Shown here piece after piece: positions 9,367-19,546 of a stretch of 64,000 nt of DNA. This DNA comes from Chryseobacterium daecheongense. Lineage in GTDB: Bacteria > Bacteroidota > Bacteroidia > Flavobacteriales > Weeksellaceae. Both the position numbers and the translations under genes were made by a program. The notes below the pieces were generated by a model, which searched no databases, was not told the origin of the DNA, and worked only from the letters and a program-made list of their open reading frames with translations. Position 1 is the first letter of the stretch; the number at the start of each line of letters is the position of its first letter. Where the stretch lies: positions 186,001 to 250,000 of the forward strand of contig NZ_RJTX01000004.1 in the NCBI RefSeq assembly GCF_003729955.1, given 5' to 3'.

Positions 9367-9912
9367 TTAAGCAGATTTACCAGCTTTACGTCTAACATTT
9401 TCACCAACGAATCTTACACCTTTTCCTTTGTATGGCTCAGGCTTTCTGAAAGAACGGATCTTTGCAGTTACCATTCCCAGAAGTTGCTTGTCATGAGACG
9501 TTAAAGTAATAATTGGGTTTTTACCTTTTTCAGTCAATGTATCTACTTTTACTTCACCTGGAAGCTCTAATACGATACCGTGAGAGAATCCTAAAGCCAA
9601 CTCAAGTTTTTGTCCTGAGTGAGAAGCTCTGTATCCTACCCCTACTAATTCTAACTGTTTTGTGAATCCTTCAGATACACCAACAATCATATTATTGATC
9701 AACGCTCTGTATAAACCGTGAAGCGCCTTGTGTTGCTTAGAATCAGATGGTCTGTTTACATTCAGTTCTCCATCTCTTTGTTCTAAAGTAATTCCTGCTG
9801 TAAGCTCCTGAGAAAGTTCTCCTTTTGGACCTTTTACAGTTACTACACCTTCATTTTCAGTGATTGTAACTCCTGCTGGAATTGTTATAATTGCTTTACC
9901 AATTCTTGACAT
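9367..9912 (-). CDS. rplF: 50S ribosomal protein L6
   Basis: Binds 23S rRNA near the factor-binding region. Two repeated L6 domains; start [17 protein letters not shown]-terminal signature [14 protein letters not shown]. 181 residues, normal. Between rpsH and rplR. Confidence 0.98.
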   Translation of the reverse strand: MSRIGKAIITIPAGVTITENEGVVTVKGPKGELSQELTAGITLEQRDGELNVNRPSDSKQHKALHGLYRALINNMIVGVSEGFTKQLELVGVGYRASHSGQKLELALGFSHGIVLELPGEVKVDTLTEKGKNPIITLTSHDKQLLGMVTAKIRSFRKPEPYKGKGVRFVGENVRRKAGKSA

Positions 9913-9929
9913 TTTCCTTTGATTAAAAA

Positions 9930-10328
9930 TTAATAAACATAGCAGATTACTTCACCGCCTACTTTCTCTTCTCTAGCTTTCTTGTCAGTCATTACTCCTT
10001 TAGAAGTAGAGATGATAGAAATACCCAAACCGTTTAGTACTCTTGGAAGTTCAGTAGAACCTTTGTACTGTCTTAAACCTGGTCTTGAAGCTCTTTGAAT
10101 AGACTTGATAGCAGGTTTGTTAGTTTGCTTATCGTACTTTAAAGCGATTTTGATCGTACCTTGAACAGCGTTATCTTCAAACTTGTAGTTTAAGATATAC
10201 CCTTGATCGAATAAGATCTTAGTAATCTCCTTTTTGATTTTCGATGCAGGAATTTCCACCACTTTGTGGCCTGCGCTTTGTGCGTTCCTTACTCTTGTTA
10301 GGAAATCTGAAATTGGATCTGTTACCAT
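9930..10328 (-). CDS. rpsH: 30S ribosomal protein S8
   Basis: Primary 16S rRNA-binding protein; in E. coli it represses the spc operon by binding its mRNA. Starts MVTDPISDFLTRVRNAQSAG and contains GLGISIISTSKGVMTDKKAR. 132 residues. Unlike its tightly packed neighbours it is preceded by 143 non-coding bases holding a strong hairpin (10385-10423). Confidence 0.98.
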   Translation of the reverse strand: MVTDPISDFLTRVRNAQSAGHKVVEIPASKIKKEITKILFDQGYILNYKFEDNAVQGTIKIALKYDKQTNKPAIKSIQRASRPGLRQYKGSTELPRVLNGLGISIISTSKGVMTDKKAREEKVGGEVICYVY

Positions 10329-10384
10329 TTTTCTTTTATAAATTATTGGTTAAAGACAATCAGTATTGTAAAGACTTGAAGAGT

Positions 10385-10423
10385 AAAATATCAGACTTCA
10401 GAAAATCCTAGGTCTGATATTTT
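10385..10423 (-). promoter_or_regulatory. Hairpin in the rpsN-rpsH intergenic leader
   Basis: AAAATATCAGAC (10385-10396) pairs perfectly with GTCTGATATTTT (10412-10423) across a 15-base loop. The gap of 143 bases is the longest inside the ribosomal cluster. On the minus strand the hairpin is followed by only a few T, so it looks more like a regulatory leader, processing site or weak attenuator than a full terminator. Confidence 0.6.
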
Positions 10424-10471
10424 TATCTTTAGTATCTGAACAACTTAATTGTCCGGATTAATTAGTAATTA

Positions 10472-10741
10472 TTACCAACTAGCTTTTTTAACTCCCGGGA
10501 TAAGACCGTTGTTTGCCATTTCTCTGAAAGTTACTCTGGAAATACCGAACGTTCTCATATATCCTCTTGGTCTACCTGTTAACTTACATCTGTTGTGTAA
10601 TCTTACAGGAGAAGCGTTTTTAGGAAGTTTTTGTAATGCTTCGTAGTCACCAGCTTCTTTAAGAGCTTGTCTTTTCGCAGCATATTTAGCAACTAGTGCT
10701 TCTCTTTTGCGCTCACGCGCTTTCATTGATTCTTTAGCCAT
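10472..10741 (-). CDS. rpsN: 30S ribosomal protein S14
   Basis: Head protein of the small subunit. The 89-residue long form starts [20 protein letters not shown] and ends [14 protein letters not shown]. The zinc-binding CxxC motifs of the short form are absent, so it is zinc independent, like L36 in this cluster. Follows rplE by 3 bases. Confidence 0.97.
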   Translation of the reverse strand: MAKESMKARERKREALVAKYAAKRQALKEAGDYEALQKLPKNASPVRLHNRCKLTGRPRGYMRTFGISRVTFREMANNGLIPGVKKASW

Positions 10742-10744
10742 TTC

Positions 10745-11296
10745 TTAGTTCTTTTTAAATGGTAAACCGAAGTGAGTTAATAATGCTTTAGCTTCTTTAT
10801 CTGTTTTCGCAGTAGTAACGAAAGTGATGTCCATCCCTTGGATTTTTTTCACCTTGTCAATTACGATCTCAGGGAAGATGATCTGTTCAGTGATCCCTAA
10901 GTTGTAGTTTCCTCTACCATCGAAACCATCAGCTTTAATACCAGAGAAATCTCTAATACGTGGCAATGCAGAAGAAGTTAATCTATCTAAGAACTCATAC
11001 ATTTTATCAGCTCTCAAAGTAACTTTAGCTCCTACAGGCATTCCTTTTCTCAATTTGAAAGCAGCTTCGTCTTTCTTAGAGATCGTACCAACAGCCTTTT
11101 GACCAGTGATATTTGTAAGCTCTTCTACAGCATAATCAATGATTTTTTTGTCTGCAGTAGCATCACCTAATCCTTGAGATAAGATGATTTTCTCCAATCT
11201 AGGTACTTGCATTACTGACTTGTACCCAAATTCTTCCATCATTGCAGGAACAATTGTTTCTTTATATGCTTTTTTGGGTCTTGCTATATATTCCAT
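10745..11296 (-). CDS. rplE: 50S ribosomal protein L5
   Basis: 5S rRNA-binding protein in the central protuberance, contacting P-site tRNA. Signatures: [16 protein letters not shown] near residue 32, [19 protein letters not shown] and [12 protein letters not shown]. 183 residues. Between rplX and rpsN. Confidence 0.98.
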   Translation of the reverse strand: MEYIARPKKAYKETIVPAMMEEFGYKSVMQVPRLEKIILSQGLGDATADKKIIDYAVEELTNITGQKAVGTISKKDEAAFKLRKGMPVGAKVTLRADKMYEFLDRLTSSALPRIRDFSGIKADGFDGRGNYNLGITEQIIFPEIVIDKVKKIQGMDITFVTTAKTDKEAKALLTHFGLPFKKN

Positions 11297-11309
11297 GTGT
11301 TCTTAAAAA

Positions 11310-11636
11310 TTATAAAGTTTCACCCGTTTTCTTATTGATTCTTACTTTCTTATCTCCTTCGATTTTGTAACCTACTTTGATAGCTTTTCCGTCTTTACCA
11401 ACTAAAGCTACGTTTGAGATATGAATAGAAGCTTCTCTTTCAACGATTCCTCCTTGAGGGTTAGAAGCTGAAGGCTTAACGTGCTTTTTGATGATGTTAA
11501 GTCCTGCTACAACAACTCTTGGGTCTTTTCCTTCTTTTTTGATCACTTCAATAACTTCACCTGTCTTACCTTTGATCTCTTTCTTACCAGTAGTAATGAT
11601 GACGTTATCTCCTCTTTTTATTTTTAACTTTGACAT
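11310..11636 (-). CDS. rplX: 50S ribosomal protein L24
   Basis: Assembly initiator protein of the large subunit with an N-terminal KOW motif (KIKRGDNVIITTGKKEIKGK). Downstream segments GLNIIKKHVKPSASNPQGG and KKVRINKKTGETL are typical. 108 residues. Between rplN and rplE. Confidence 0.98.
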   Translation of the reverse strand: MSKLKIKRGDNVIITTGKKEIKGKTGEVIEVIKKEGKDPRVVVAGLNIIKKHVKPSASNPQGGIVEREASIHISNVALVGKDGKAIKVGYKIEGDKKVRINKKTGETL

Positions 11637-11658
11637 TTTCTTTTAAAAATTTTTAAAA

Positions 11659-12027
11659 TTAAAGTACTTCAGGAGCTAATGAAATGATTTTCATATATTC
11701 TTTGTCTCTCAACTCACGAGCAACTGGTCCGAAAACACGAGTTCCTCTCATTTCTCCTGCTGCGTTTAGTAATACACAAGCATTGTCTTCGAATTTGATG
11801 TATGAACCATCTTTTCTTCTTACTGCTTTTTTAGTTCTTACTACTACAGCTTTAGATACCTGACCTTTTTTAGCGTTTCCTGATGGTGTTGAATCTTTGA
11901 TAGTAACAACGATTTTATCACCAACTGAAGCATATCTTCTTCTGGTTCCTCCCAGAACTCTGATAACTAATACTTCTTTAGCACCTGTGTTATCAGCAAC
12001 TTTTAATCTTGATTCTGTTTGTAACAT
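11659..12027 (-). CDS. rplN: 50S ribosomal protein L14
   Basis: Large-subunit interface protein forming bridge B8. Starts [20 protein letters not shown]; conserved [20 protein letters not shown] near the end. 122 residues, normal. Two bases after rpsQ. Confidence 0.98.
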   Translation of the reverse strand: MLQTESRLKVADNTGAKEVLVIRVLGGTRRRYASVGDKIVVTIKDSTPSGNAKKGQVSKAVVVRTKKAVRRKDGSYIKFEDNACVLLNAAGEMRGTRVFGPVARELRDKEYMKIISLAPEVL

Positions 12028-12029
12028 TA

Positions 12030-12284
12030 TTACTTAGCTTTTTCAATGATTCTTACTAATCTCCATCTTTTGTTCTTGCTCAAAGGTCTAGTTTCTTGGA
12101 TCAAAACTGTATCTCCTTCGTTGCATTCGTTGTTTTCGTCGTGTGCAGTATATTTTTTCGTTTTCAATACGAATTTACCGTACATCGGGTGTTTCATTCT
12201 CATCGTTTCACTAACAACAATGGTTTTTTCCATTTTATTGCTGGAAACAACTCCGATTCTTTCTTTTCTTAAATTTCTTTCCAT
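12030..12284 (-). CDS. rpsQ: 30S ribosomal protein S17
   Basis: Primary 16S rRNA-binding OB-fold protein. Starts [20 protein letters not shown]; contains the S17 signature [19 protein letters not shown]. 84 residues. Between rpmC and rplN. Confidence 0.98.
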   Translation of the reverse strand: MERNLRKERIGVVSSNKMEKTIVVSETMRMKHPMYGKFVLKTKKYTAHDENNECNEGDTVLIQETRPLSKNKRWRLVRIIEKAK

Positions 12285-12296
12285 TGTAAAATGAAA

Positions 12297-12482
12297 TTAT
12301 TGTTTGTTAGTTAACTCAGTGTTTAGTCTTGCGATTGTTTTTCTCAAATCTCTGATTTGGATTGGGTTTTCAATTGGGCTGATTGCATGAGCCAATTTCA
12401 ATTTAGAATATTGAGCTTTTGCTTCAGTTAATTGTGCTTGAATATCACCCGCGCTTAAATTTTTAATATCAGCTTTTTTCAT
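12297..12482 (-). CDS. rpmC: 50S ribosomal protein L29
   Basis: Small helical protein at the tunnel exit, docking site for chaperones and SRP. From ATG 12482 it is 61 residues (MKKADIKNLSAGDIQAQLTE), with the signature HAISPIENPIQIRDLRKTIA. An in-frame ATG three codons earlier (12491) is possible, but the start at 12482 matches the usual L29 N-terminus better. Confidence 0.95.
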   Translation of the reverse strand: MKKADIKNLSAGDIQAQLTEAKAQYSKLKLAHAISPIENPIQIRDLRKTIARLNTELTNKQ

Positions 12483-12494
12483 TATATTCAAAGA

Positions 12495-12920
12495 TTATAG
12501 AGGTTTAACAAAATCGTTAGCAACTACGAATTTAGTAACTACTGGTAATTTCTGTGCTGCAAGTCTAAGAGCTTCTTTCGCTACTTCGTAAGGTACTCCT
12601 CCAACTTCGAACATAATTTTACCTGGCTTTACTACAGCTACCCAATATTCCACAGCACCTTTACCTTTACCCATCCTTACTTCAGCTGGTTTTTTAGTAA
12701 TTGGCTTATCCGGGAAGATTTTGATCCATAGCTGACCTTCTCTCTTCATATATCTTGTCGCAGCGATACGCGCAGCTTCAATTTGTCTTGCAGTGATCCA
12801 AGCTCCTTCTATAGCTTTGATTCCGAAAGTTCCGTAAGCAAGTTGATTACCTCTCTGGGCATTCCCCTTCATCTTCATCTTATGAACTCTACGGAATTTG
12901 GTTCTTTTTGGTTGTAACAT
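12495..12920 (-). CDS. rplP: 50S ribosomal protein L16
   Basis: Binds near the A site and contacts aminoacyl-tRNA. Starts [20 protein letters not shown]; contains [20 protein letters not shown]. 141 residues. The 78-base gap to rpsC upstream is AT-rich and carries a short repeat (TTTTAGA / TTTAGAT units). Confidence 0.98.
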   Translation of the reverse strand: MLQPKRTKFRRVHKMKMKGNAQRGNQLAYGTFGIKAIEGAWITARQIEAARIAATRYMKREGQLWIKIFPDKPITKKPAEVRMGKGKGAVEYWVAVVKPGKIMFEVGGVPYEVAKEALRLAAQKLPVVTKFVVANDFVKPL

Positions 12921-12998
12921 AATTTCTTAAATTTTAGATTTTAGAATTTAGATTTTAAAAAAGTAACGGTAATTTAAAAACTATCCTCTAAAATTTTA

Positions 12999-13733
12999 TT
13001 AATTATTTTTTTTATCTCTTGAAGGTCTTCTGTTATCTCTATCTCCTCTGTTTCCGCCTCCTGAAGGTCCTTTTTTCTGTTGTCCCACTAGTGGAGAAAG
13101 TTCTCTTTTACCGTAAACTTCACCTTTCATGATCCAAACTTTTACACCTAGCTTACCATACTGAGTTAAAGCTTCAGCAATGTGATAATCGATATCAGCT
13201 CTGAAAGTAGACAATGGGATTCTTCCTTCTTTGAAAGACTCGCTTCTTGCCATTTCAGCACCGTTCAATCTACCAGAGATTTGAACTTTGATACCTTCAC
13301 CACCCATTCTCATTGTCCCAGCCATTGCCATTTTAACAGCTCTTCTGTAAGAAATTCTGTTTTCAATTTGCTTAGCGATGCTATCTGCAACTAATACTGC
13401 ATCAAGTTCAGGTCTTTTGATTTCGAAAATGTTGATTTGAATATCCTTTTTAGTCAGTTTCTTCAACTCTTCTTTCAATTTATCAACTTCCTGACCTCCT
13501 TTACCGATGATAAGTCCCGGTCTAGCAGTAGTAATAGTAACTGTTACTAATTTTAGTGTTCTTTCAATATAAATTTTTGAAATACCACCCTTAGATAATC
13601 TAGCTTCAAGGTATCTTCTGATTTTGTAGTCTTCAGCGATTCTGTCTCCATAATCGTTTCCACCAAACCAGTTAGAATCCCATCCTCTGATGATACCTAA
13701 TCTGTTACCAATTGGATTTGTCTTCTGTCCCAT
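12999..13733 (-). CDS. rpsC: 30S ribosomal protein S3
   Basis: Head protein lining the mRNA entry tunnel. Starts [22 protein letters not shown] domain with [16 protein letters not shown] (about residues 71-86) and the C-terminal S3 domain with [12 protein letters not shown]. 244 residues, ending in a Gly/Arg/Asp-rich basic tail that is probably disordered. Follows rplV. Confidence 0.98.
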   Translation of the reverse strand: MGQKTNPIGNRLGIIRGWDSNWFGGNDYGDRIAEDYKIRRYLEARLSKGGISKIYIERTLKLVTVTITTARPGLIIGKGGQEVDKLKEELKKLTKKDIQINIFEIKRPELDAVLVADSIAKQIENRISYRRAVKMAMAGTMRMGGEGIKVQISGRLNGAEMARSESFKEGRIPLSTFRADIDYHIAEALTQYGKLGVKVWIMKGEVYGKRELSPLVGQQKKGPSGGGNRGDRDNRRPSRDKKNN

Positions 13734-13740
13734 ACCTTGA

Positions 13741-14139
13741 TTAATTTTCTTTATTACCTAAGATTAATGTAACGTGGTTAGATCTTTTTCTGATTCTATA
13801 CCCTCTACCTTGTGGAGCTGGTCTTAGTCTCTTCAATTGTCTTGCACTATCCACAAAAATTTCTTTAACGATAAGGTTCGCTTCCTCGATGTCAGCTCCT
13901 TCGTTTTTCACTTGCCAGTTAGCAATAGCAGAAAGAAGTAATTTTTCTAATTTATTAGAAGCCTCTTTCTTAGAATATTTAAGGATATAAAGTGCTTTAT
14001 CTACCTGCTCTCCTCTAATGATATCAGCAACTAATCTCATTTTTCTTGGAGAAGAAGGGCAGTTGTTTAATGAAGCTTTAACAACGTCTTTGTTAGCTTC
14101 TTTTCTTGCGATTGCGCTATCTTGTTTTCTTGATCCCAT
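13741..14139 (-). CDS. rplV: 50S ribosomal protein L22
   Basis: Its beta-hairpin lines the exit tunnel. Signatures: [18 protein letters not shown] near residue 28 and [20 protein letters not shown] at the hairpin. 132 residues with about 20 extra N-terminal residues. Two bases after rpsS. Confidence 0.98.
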   Translation of the reverse strand: MGSRKQDSAIARKEANKDVVKASLNNCPSSPRKMRLVADIIRGEQVDKALYILKYSKKEASNKLEKLLLSAIANWQVKNEGADIEEANLIVKEIFVDSARQLKRLRPAPQGRGYRIRKRSNHVTLILGNKEN

Positions 14140-14141
14140 GA

Positions 14142-14420
14142 TTATCTGCTTCCTTTGTTTTTGTTACCACCATGACCTCTGAAAGATCTTGTTGGAGAAA
14201 ATTCGCCTAACTTGTGACCAACCATGTTTTCTGTAACGTATACAGGGATAAAAGATTTCCCGTTGTGTACAGCAATAGTTTGTCCTACGAAGTCCGGAGA
14301 GATCATAGATGCTCTAGACCAAGTTTTGATAACTGTCTTCTTACCAGACTCTATATTTGCCTGAACCTTCTTATCTAAAGTATGATGAATGAACGGTCCT
14401 TTTTTAAGTGATCTTGCCAT
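14142..14420 (-). CDS. rpsS: 30S ribosomal protein S19
   Basis: Head protein forming a complex with S13. Starts [20 protein letters not shown]; contains [20 protein letters not shown] and [12 protein letters not shown]. 92 residues. Two bases after rplB. Confidence 0.98.
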   Translation of the reverse strand: MARSLKKGPFIHHTLDKKVQANIESGKKTVIKTWSRASMISPDFVGQTIAVHNGKSFIPVYVTENMVGHKLGEFSPTRSFRGHGGNKNKGSR

Positions 14421-14422
14421 AA

Positions 14423-15244
14423 TTATTTTCTTTTAGATACGATGTAACGGTTAGACACTTTGTTTTTCTTTCTAGTTTTGTAACCTTTAGCCGGTTTACC
14501 GTTTCTAGATCTTGGGTGACCTCCAGAAGAACGTCCTTCACCACCACCCATTGGGTGATCTACTGGGTTCATTACTACCGCTCTTGTTCTTGGTCTTCTA
14601 CCTAACCATCTGCTTCTACCAGCTTTACCTGATACAGTTAATTGGTGATCAGAGTTAGAAACTGAACCAACCATAGCCATACATTCAGTAAGGATCATTC
14701 TGGATTCTCCTGAAGGCAATTTGATGATGGCATATTTTCCGTCTCTTGAAGTTAATTGAGCTGAAGAACCAGCACTTCTTGCTAAAATAGCACCTTGACC
14801 AGGCTTCATTTCGATACAAGAAATTACAGTACCCAATGGAATGTTTTTCAATTTCATTGCGTTACCTACATTGGGTTCTACACTCTCTCCTGAAACCACT
14901 TTTTGATCAACTTTGATACCATTTGGAGCGATGATGTATCTCTTCTCTCCGTCTGCGTACTCTAATAAAGCGATAAATGCAGTTCTGTTTGGATCGTATT
15001 CTACAGATTTTACAGTTGCTTCAACGTTTGCTTTGTTTCTTTTGAAGTCAATAATTCTGTATTTCTTTTTGTGTCCACCTCCGGTGTAACGCATGGTCAT
15101 TTTACCTGTGTTGTTACGTCCACCTGACTTTTTAATACCAACTACTAGAGATTTCTCTGGTTTGTTAGTAGTAATTTCCTCAAAATTGTTTACAATTCTG
15201 AATCTCTGTCCCGGGGTGATAGGTTTTAATTTTCTAACAGACAT
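14423..15244 (-). CDS. rplB: 50S ribosomal protein L2
   Basis: Essential protein near the peptidyl-transferase centre. Starts [20 protein letters not shown]; the C-terminal signature [20 protein letters not shown] includes the conserved His of the family. 273 residues, standard. Between rplW and rpsS. Confidence 0.98.
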   Translation of the reverse strand: MSVRKLKPITPGQRFRIVNNFEEITTNKPEKSLVVGIKKSGGRNNTGKMTMRYTGGGHKKKYRIIDFKRNKANVEATVKSVEYDPNRTAFIALLEYADGEKRYIIAPNGIKVDQKVVSGESVEPNVGNAMKLKNIPLGTVISCIEMKPGQGAILARSAGSSAQLTSRDGKYAIIKLPSGESRMILTECMAMVGSVSNSDHQLTVSGKAGRSRWLGRRPRTRAVVMNPVDHPMGGGEGRSSGGHPRSRNGKPAKGYKTRKKNKVSNRYIVSKRK

Positions 15245-15266
15245 TACTATTATTTATAATTAATAA

Positions 15267-15557
15267 TTAATTTACAGCAAAAATATCGATAACCTCACCT
15301 TCAGCAAGTTTGATTACCGCTTTTTTCAATTTGTTTGTCTTTCCTACTTGAAGACCTTTCTTTGTATATTTCGCAGATACCTTAGGAGCATAAATCATTG
15401 TATTTACGTCTGCTACTTTTACACCGTAAGCCGCTTCCACAGCTTTTTTAATCTGGATTTTATTCGCCTTAGTATCTACCAAGAAAGAATAAGAACCTCT
15501 TAAATCTGTAAGGTAATTAGCCTTTTCTGAAATAACTGGTTTAATAATAATAGACAT
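15267..15557 (-). CDS. rplW: 50S ribosomal protein L23
   Basis: Tunnel-exit protein, docking site for trigger factor and SRP. Starts MSIIIKPVISEKANYLTDLR; contains NKIQIKKAVEAAYGVKVADV. 96 residues. Three bases after rplD. Confidence 0.98.
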   Translation of the reverse strand: MSIIIKPVISEKANYLTDLRGSYSFLVDTKANKIQIKKAVEAAYGVKVADVNTMIYAPKVSAKYTKKGLQVGKTNKLKKAVIKLAEGEVIDIFAVN

Positions 15558-15560
15558 GAT

Positions 15561-16190
15561 TTATTTCTTTAAATTTTCCTGGAATTTTTCAACTGCACCT
15601 TCGAAGAATACGATCTCACCTGCGTTTACTAAATCGTAAGAACTGATCTCGTTGAAGTTCATTACTTTAGTTTTAGGTAAGTTTCTTGAAGATAAATATA
15701 CATTCTTGTTAGCTTCAGGAAGAACGAATAAAGATTTTTTACCGTTAAGTTCCAATGCATTTAATACATTGATGAAATCTTTAGTCTTAGGAGCGTTTAA
15801 GCTCATATCTTCTAAAACTTTAATGCTGTTGTCTCTTAATTTCTGAGATAAAACAGATTTTTTAGCTAATCTCTTAAGAGCTTTGTTCAATTTGAATCTG
15901 TAGTCTCTTGGTTTTGGTCCGAATACTCTACCTCCACCTCTGAAAACTGGAGATTTGATATCCCCGTATCTAGCAGAACCAGATCCTTTTTGCTTCTTAA
16001 GTTTTTTAGTAGAAGCAGTAATTTCGCTTCTTTCTTTTGCTTTATGAGTACCTTGTCTCTGAGCAGCAAGATACTGTTTAACTTCTAAGTAAACCGCGTG
16101 CTGATTTGGCTCAATTCCGAATACTGATTCGTCTAGAGTTACTTTTCTTCCGGTCTCTTTTCCTGATGTATTTAATACTACTAGTTCCAT
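15561..16190 (-). CDS. rplD: 50S ribosomal protein L4
   Basis: Its extended loop reaches the exit tunnel constriction ([33 protein letters not shown]). In E. coli L4 represses the S10 operon; no L4 leader could be identified here. 209 residues; its start overlaps the rplC stop region by 10 bases, suggesting coupled translation. Confidence 0.98.
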   Translation of the reverse strand: MELVVLNTSGKETGRKVTLDESVFGIEPNQHAVYLEVKQYLAAQRQGTHKAKERSEITASTKKLKKQKGSGSARYGDIKSPVFRGGGRVFGPKPRDYRFKLNKALKRLAKKSVLSQKLRDNSIKVLEDMSLNAPKTKDFINVLNALELNGKKSLFVLPEANKNVYLSSRNLPKTKVMNFNEISSYDLVNAGEIVFFEGAVEKFQENLKK

Positions 16191-16807
16191 TTTCTGATAA
16201 TTACATAAGAATTTTTAGCTCCCGGAACAGCACCTTTTACTACTAAAAGATTTTGTTCTTGATCCACTTTTAATACTTGAAGGTTTTGAACAGTTACCTG
16301 CTTACCTCCCATTCTTCCAGCCATTCTCATCCCTTTGAATACTCTTGAAGGGTCTGAACCAGCACCGATAGAACCTGGAGCTCTAAGTCTGTTGTGCTGA
16401 CCATGAGTTGCCTGCATTACACCTCCAAATCCGTGTCTTTTAACAACACCCTGGAAGCCTTTACCTTTAGAAGTACCTGTTACGTCTACATATTCACCTT
16501 CAGCGAACATGTTTACTTCTACTAAATCTCCTACTTTTACTTCGTGCTCGAATTCGTTTTTGAATTCCATCACTTTAGCTTTCGGAGTTGAACCAGCCTT
16601 TTTAAAATGACCAGCTAACGCTTTACCAACGTTCTTCTCACTCTTGTCATCGAAACCCAGCTGTACGGCAACATAACCGTCAACCTCTTGGGTTCTGACC
16701 TGTAAAACCGGACATGGACCAGCCTGAATAACTGTACAAGGAATGTTTTTTCCTTCTTCGTTAAACAAAGATGTCATACCGATTTTTTTACCAATAATAC
16801 CTGACAT
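16181..16807 (-). CDS. rplC: 50S ribosomal protein L3
   Basis: One of the first proteins in large-subunit assembly. Starts [20 protein letters not shown] and contains [19 protein letters not shown]. 208 residues. Here it is the first gene of the cluster: the usual upstream rpsJ is missing and instead lies at 29354-29659. A consensus promoter precedes it at 16914-16944, leaving a leader of about 100 bases. Confidence 0.98.
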   Translation of the reverse strand: MSGIIGKKIGMTSLFNEEGKNIPCTVIQAGPCPVLQVRTQEVDGYVAVQLGFDDKSEKNVGKALAGHFKKAGSTPKAKVMEFKNEFEHEVKVGDLVEVNMFAEGEYVDVTGTSKGKGFQGVVKRHGFGGVMQATHGQHNRLRAPGSIGAGSDPSRVFKGMRMAGRMGGKQVTVQNLQVLKVDQEQNLLVVKGAVPGAKNSYVIIRKWN

Positions 16808-16913
16808 TGTTTATATTATAATAAAATTTATCCTTTATTTATCACCATTTTAGGAAGGTCTGAAGTAATTTCTACTTTTGATATAGGCATACTACGCCCC
16901 TAAAATGAGTGTG

Positions 16914-16944
16914 CAAATTTATGAATAATTTTATAACTGACAAA
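16914..16944 (-). promoter_or_regulatory. Promoter of the rplC-rplQ ribosomal cluster
   Basis: On the minus strand TTTG (16941-16944) is followed after exactly 19 bases by TAAATTTG (16914-16921), an exact fit to the Bacteroidota TTTG-N19-TAnnTTTG promoter. Predicted transcription start is near 16907, about 100 bases before rplC. The leader has no open reading frame. Confidence 0.8.
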
Positions 16945-17057
16945 TATTTGCAGTAAAATATTTTGATTTTTAATCAATTAGATCATTTTGGAAAAATCCA
17001 GGTGGAATTTCAGAGAAAAAATTTTTGAATTGTGAAAAATTTAAAAATGAATTGTTT

Positions 17058-17837
17058 TTATTTAACAATTACACTCACTCCAATTTCTTCGAGTTTATTT
17101 TTATCTTCTTCTAAAATGTTATTATCCGTGATAAGATAATCGATTTTATCCAGGTCGGCAATCTTGCCGAAGCCTTTTACATTTAATTTGGACGAATCCG
17201 CAAGGATGACAACTTTATCTGAACATTCGATCATGAGTTGATTTAAGTGGGCCTCCGCCGCATTGGAAGTACTGATCCCGAAATCCATATCGATACCGTC
17301 TACCCCCAGAAATAATTTGTTGCAGGAAAATTGCTTCAGAATGGTTTCAGAAATAGAACCTACAATAGAGGTAGAACTTTTTCTCACCTCGCCCCCTAAC
17401 TGTATGATATTAATATGAGGATTATTACATAATTCAATAGCCACTCGTAAGGAAGAAGTTAAAACAGTCAATGGCCCGAAGTTCACAAGCATTCTCGCCA
17501 GATAGTGCATGGTTGTTCCGGATGCGAGAATGATACAATCATTTTCCTGAATTAAAGAAAGAGCAGCTTTAGCAATATTTTGTTTCGCCTCTACATTGAT
17601 GCTTTCTTTCTCATCAACATTCCTTTCATAGGCATATCGTACATGTTTACTTGCCCCACCGTGATTTCGGAAAAGAAGGCCTAAACTTTCTAGATAATTC
17701 AGATCCTTTCGGATTGTAACTGACGAAACATTAAATTTCTCACATAAATCCTGCACAAGAACATAGTCTTTCTCATCCAGTTCTTTTAATATATCATTAT
17801 GTCTGGGCAGTAATTTTTCCATTCCGTTTCGTTTCAT
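17058..17837 (-). CDS. glpR: DeoR/GlpR-family transcriptional regulator
   Basis: Probable repressor of the divergent glycerol operon. N-terminal DeoR helix-turn-helix over about residues 10-65 (LCEKFNVSSVTIRKDLNYLE, then RNHGGA). The C-terminal sugar-phosphate-sensing domain has the ISOCOT-fold signatures ILASGTTMHYLARML, TSSLRVAIELCN, FLGVDGID and VVILADSSK. I chose ATG 17837 (MKRNGMEKLL); ATG 17849 (four codons upstream) and ATG 17822 (MEKLLPRHND) are alternatives. The first codons, ATGAAACGAAAC, themselves carry an ACGAAA operator-like repeat. The ligand is probably glycerol-3-phosphate by analogy with GlpR. Confidence 0.88.
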   Translation of the reverse strand: MKRNGMEKLLPRHNDILKELDEKDYVLVQDLCEKFNVSSVTIRKDLNYLESLGLLFRNHGGASKHVRYAYERNVDEKESINVEAKQNIAKAALSLIQENDCIILASGTTMHYLARMLVNFGPLTVLTSSLRVAIELCNNPHINIIQLGGEVRKSSTSIVGSISETILKQFSCNKLFLGVDGIDMDFGISTSNAAEAHLNQLMIECSDKVVILADSSKLNVKGFGKIADLDKIDYLITDNNILEEDKNKLEEIGVSVIVK

Positions 17838-17948
17838 CAAAAATACCAATTTTATTTGGATTCGAAAAATTTCATTTATTTTCTTTTTAGTTTCGTTTTT
17901 AATTTATACATTTGAAAACGAAACATAACGAAATATTATGAAACGAAA
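17827..17948. promoter_or_regulatory. glpR-glpD divergent control region with GlpR-like operators
   Basis: The region holds an exact inverted pair GTTTCGTTTT (17890-17899) and AAAACGAAAC (17915-17924). Further ACGAAA copies lie at 17928-17933 and 17943-17948, and an inverted copy at 17827-17832. A -7 element TACATTTG (17907-17914) for glpD sits between the arms, so binding would cover promoter and start site. The outermost repeats lie inside the first codons of both genes (each protein begins MKRN). DeoR-type regulators commonly bind such repeats. Confidence 0.75.
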
Positions 17949-19527
17949 TGAAGAACTCAGCAAATTAACCACCGTTAAGGAATGGGACTTTATTGTTATC
18001 GGTGGCGGAGCAAGCGGTTTAGGTTCAGCATTAGATGCAGTAAGCAGAGGATTCAAAACATTATTGCTGGAATCTCATGATTTTGCGAAAGCAACTTCCA
18101 GCAGAAGCACAAAACTGGTACATGGCGGAGTAAGATATTTGGCACAAGGTGATATAGGATTAGTAAGAGAAGCTTTAAAAGAAAGAGGATTATTAGCTAA
18201 AAATGCCGCGCACGTAGTAAAGAATCAGTCTTTTATTATCCCCAATTACACATGGTGGGGTGGAATTTATTATAAAATAGGACTTTCAATCTATGATTTC
18301 CTGGCTGGAAAATTAAGTTTAGGAAAAACGAAATACATCAGCAAATCAAAAACCGTTGAAAAGCTTCCGACTATTGAACAGAAAAATCTGGCAAGCGGAG
18401 TCGTTTATCAGGATGGTCAATTTGATGATGCACGTTTGGCTATCAATCTTACCCAAACCATTATTGAAAAAGGAGGAACCGCTGTTAATTACATAAAAGT
18501 AATCAACCTTTTGAAAAATGATTCTAATAAAGTAACAGGCGTAATTGCAGAAGACCAGTTCACTAAACAGCAATATGAAATTCATGCGAAAGTTGTCATT
18601 AACGCTACCGGAGTTTTCACCAATGACATATTAAATATGAATAACCCGAAACATGGAAAATTTGTAGTTCCGAGCCAGGGGATTCATTTGGTTTTAGATA
18701 AATCTTTCTTGAAAAGCGACGATGCCATTATGATTCCTAAAACTTCTGACGGAAGGGTTCTATTTGTAGTTCCATGGCATGACAGAGCTTTAGTGGGAAC
18801 AACAGATACTTTACTGGAAAACGAAAGTTTCGAACCTCGTGCCCTGGAAGAAGAGATCAGTTTCGTTTTGAATACCGCAAGACAATATTTAGCAAAAAAA
18901 CCAACCCGTGAAGATGTGAAGTCCGTTTTTGCAGGACTTAGACCTCTTGCTGCTCCAAAAGACGGAAGCAAAAGCACAAAAGAAGTTTCAAGAAGTCATA
19001 AGGTGATTACATCCGATACCGGATTAATCTCCATTATTGGTGGAAAATGGACCACCTACCGTAAAATGGCGGAAGACACTATTAACGAAGCTATGAAAGT
19101 TCATCAATTGGGAATGACGACTTCTAAAACAGAGCATCTTTCGATTCACGGCAATGTAAGACCGGAAACGGTTGATAGAAGCAACCATTTGTACGTTTAC
19201 GGTTCAGACATTCCTGCCATTAAAGCATTACAAGAAAGCAATCCTGAATATTCAGAAAAAATACATCCTGATCATCCATTCACAGTTGCGGAAGCAGTTT
19301 GGGCCATCCGGAATGAAATGGCAGAAACCATTGAAGACATTCTGGCAAGAAGAGTCCGTTTATTATTTTTAGATGCAAGAGCAGCGATCGATAGTGCACA
19401 TAAGATCGCTTCCATCATTGCAAAAGAAAATGGACATTCCGAAGAATGGGCCAATGAACAGGAAAGAGAATTTATCGAATTGGCGAAAGGGTATTTATTG
19501 ACTCCTTATTCTCCAAAATCCATCTAA
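17938..19527 (+). CDS. glpD: Glycerol-3-phosphate dehydrogenase (FAD-dependent)
   Basis: Membrane-associated enzyme oxidising glycerol-3-phosphate to dihydroxyacetone phosphate and passing electrons to quinone. Rossmann FAD-binding site [17 protein letters not shown] (about residues 19-35), then [15 protein letters not shown], the family signature. The C-terminal regulatory domain (about 390-529) is present. 529 residues, normal. First gene of the glp operon, 19 bases before glpK, under the operator-like repeats at 17890-17948. Confidence 0.96.
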   Translation: MKRNEELSKLTTVKEWDFIVIGGGASGLGSALDAVSRGFKTLLLESHDFAKATSSRSTKLVHGGVRYLAQGDIGLVREALKERGLLAKNAAHVVKNQSFIIPNYTWWGGIYYKIGLSIYDFLAGKLSLGKTKYISKSKTVEKLPTIEQKNLASGVVYQDGQFDDARLAINLTQTIIEKGGTAVNYIKVINLLKNDSNKVTGVIAEDQFTKQQYEIHAKVVINATGVFTNDILNMNNPKHGKFVVPSQGIHLVLDKSFLKSDDAIMIPKTSDGRVLFVVPWHDRALVGTTDTLLENESFEPRALEEEISFVLNTARQYLAKKPTREDVKSVFAGLRPLAAPKDGSKSTKEVSRSHKVITSDTGLISIIGGKWTTYRKMAEDTINEAMKVHQLGMTTSKTEHLSIHGNVRPETVDRSNHLYVYGSDIPAIKALQESNPEYSEKIHPDHPFTVAEAVWAIRNEMAETIEDILARRVRLLFLDARAAIDSAHKIASIIAKENGHSEEWANEQEREFIELAKGYLLTPYSPKSI

Positions 19528-19546
19528 CCTTAATCAATGTCACGAA

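Noticed and set aside
12921..12998. Repeated TTTTAGA/TTTAGAT units between rplP and rpsC as a regulatory array
   Set aside because: Units are irregular and simple AT-rich sequence; no inverted symmetry or promoter match was found.
13182..13394. Plus-strand frame inside rpsC and similar frames antisense to ribosomal, fusA and glp genes
   Set aside because: They are shadows of well-supported genes with no independent signal.
17838..17845. TATTTTTG on the minus strand as glpR promoter
   Set aside because: It abuts the chosen start codon and has no -33 partner. It would only work if translation began at ATG 17822, so it was left as an open alternative.
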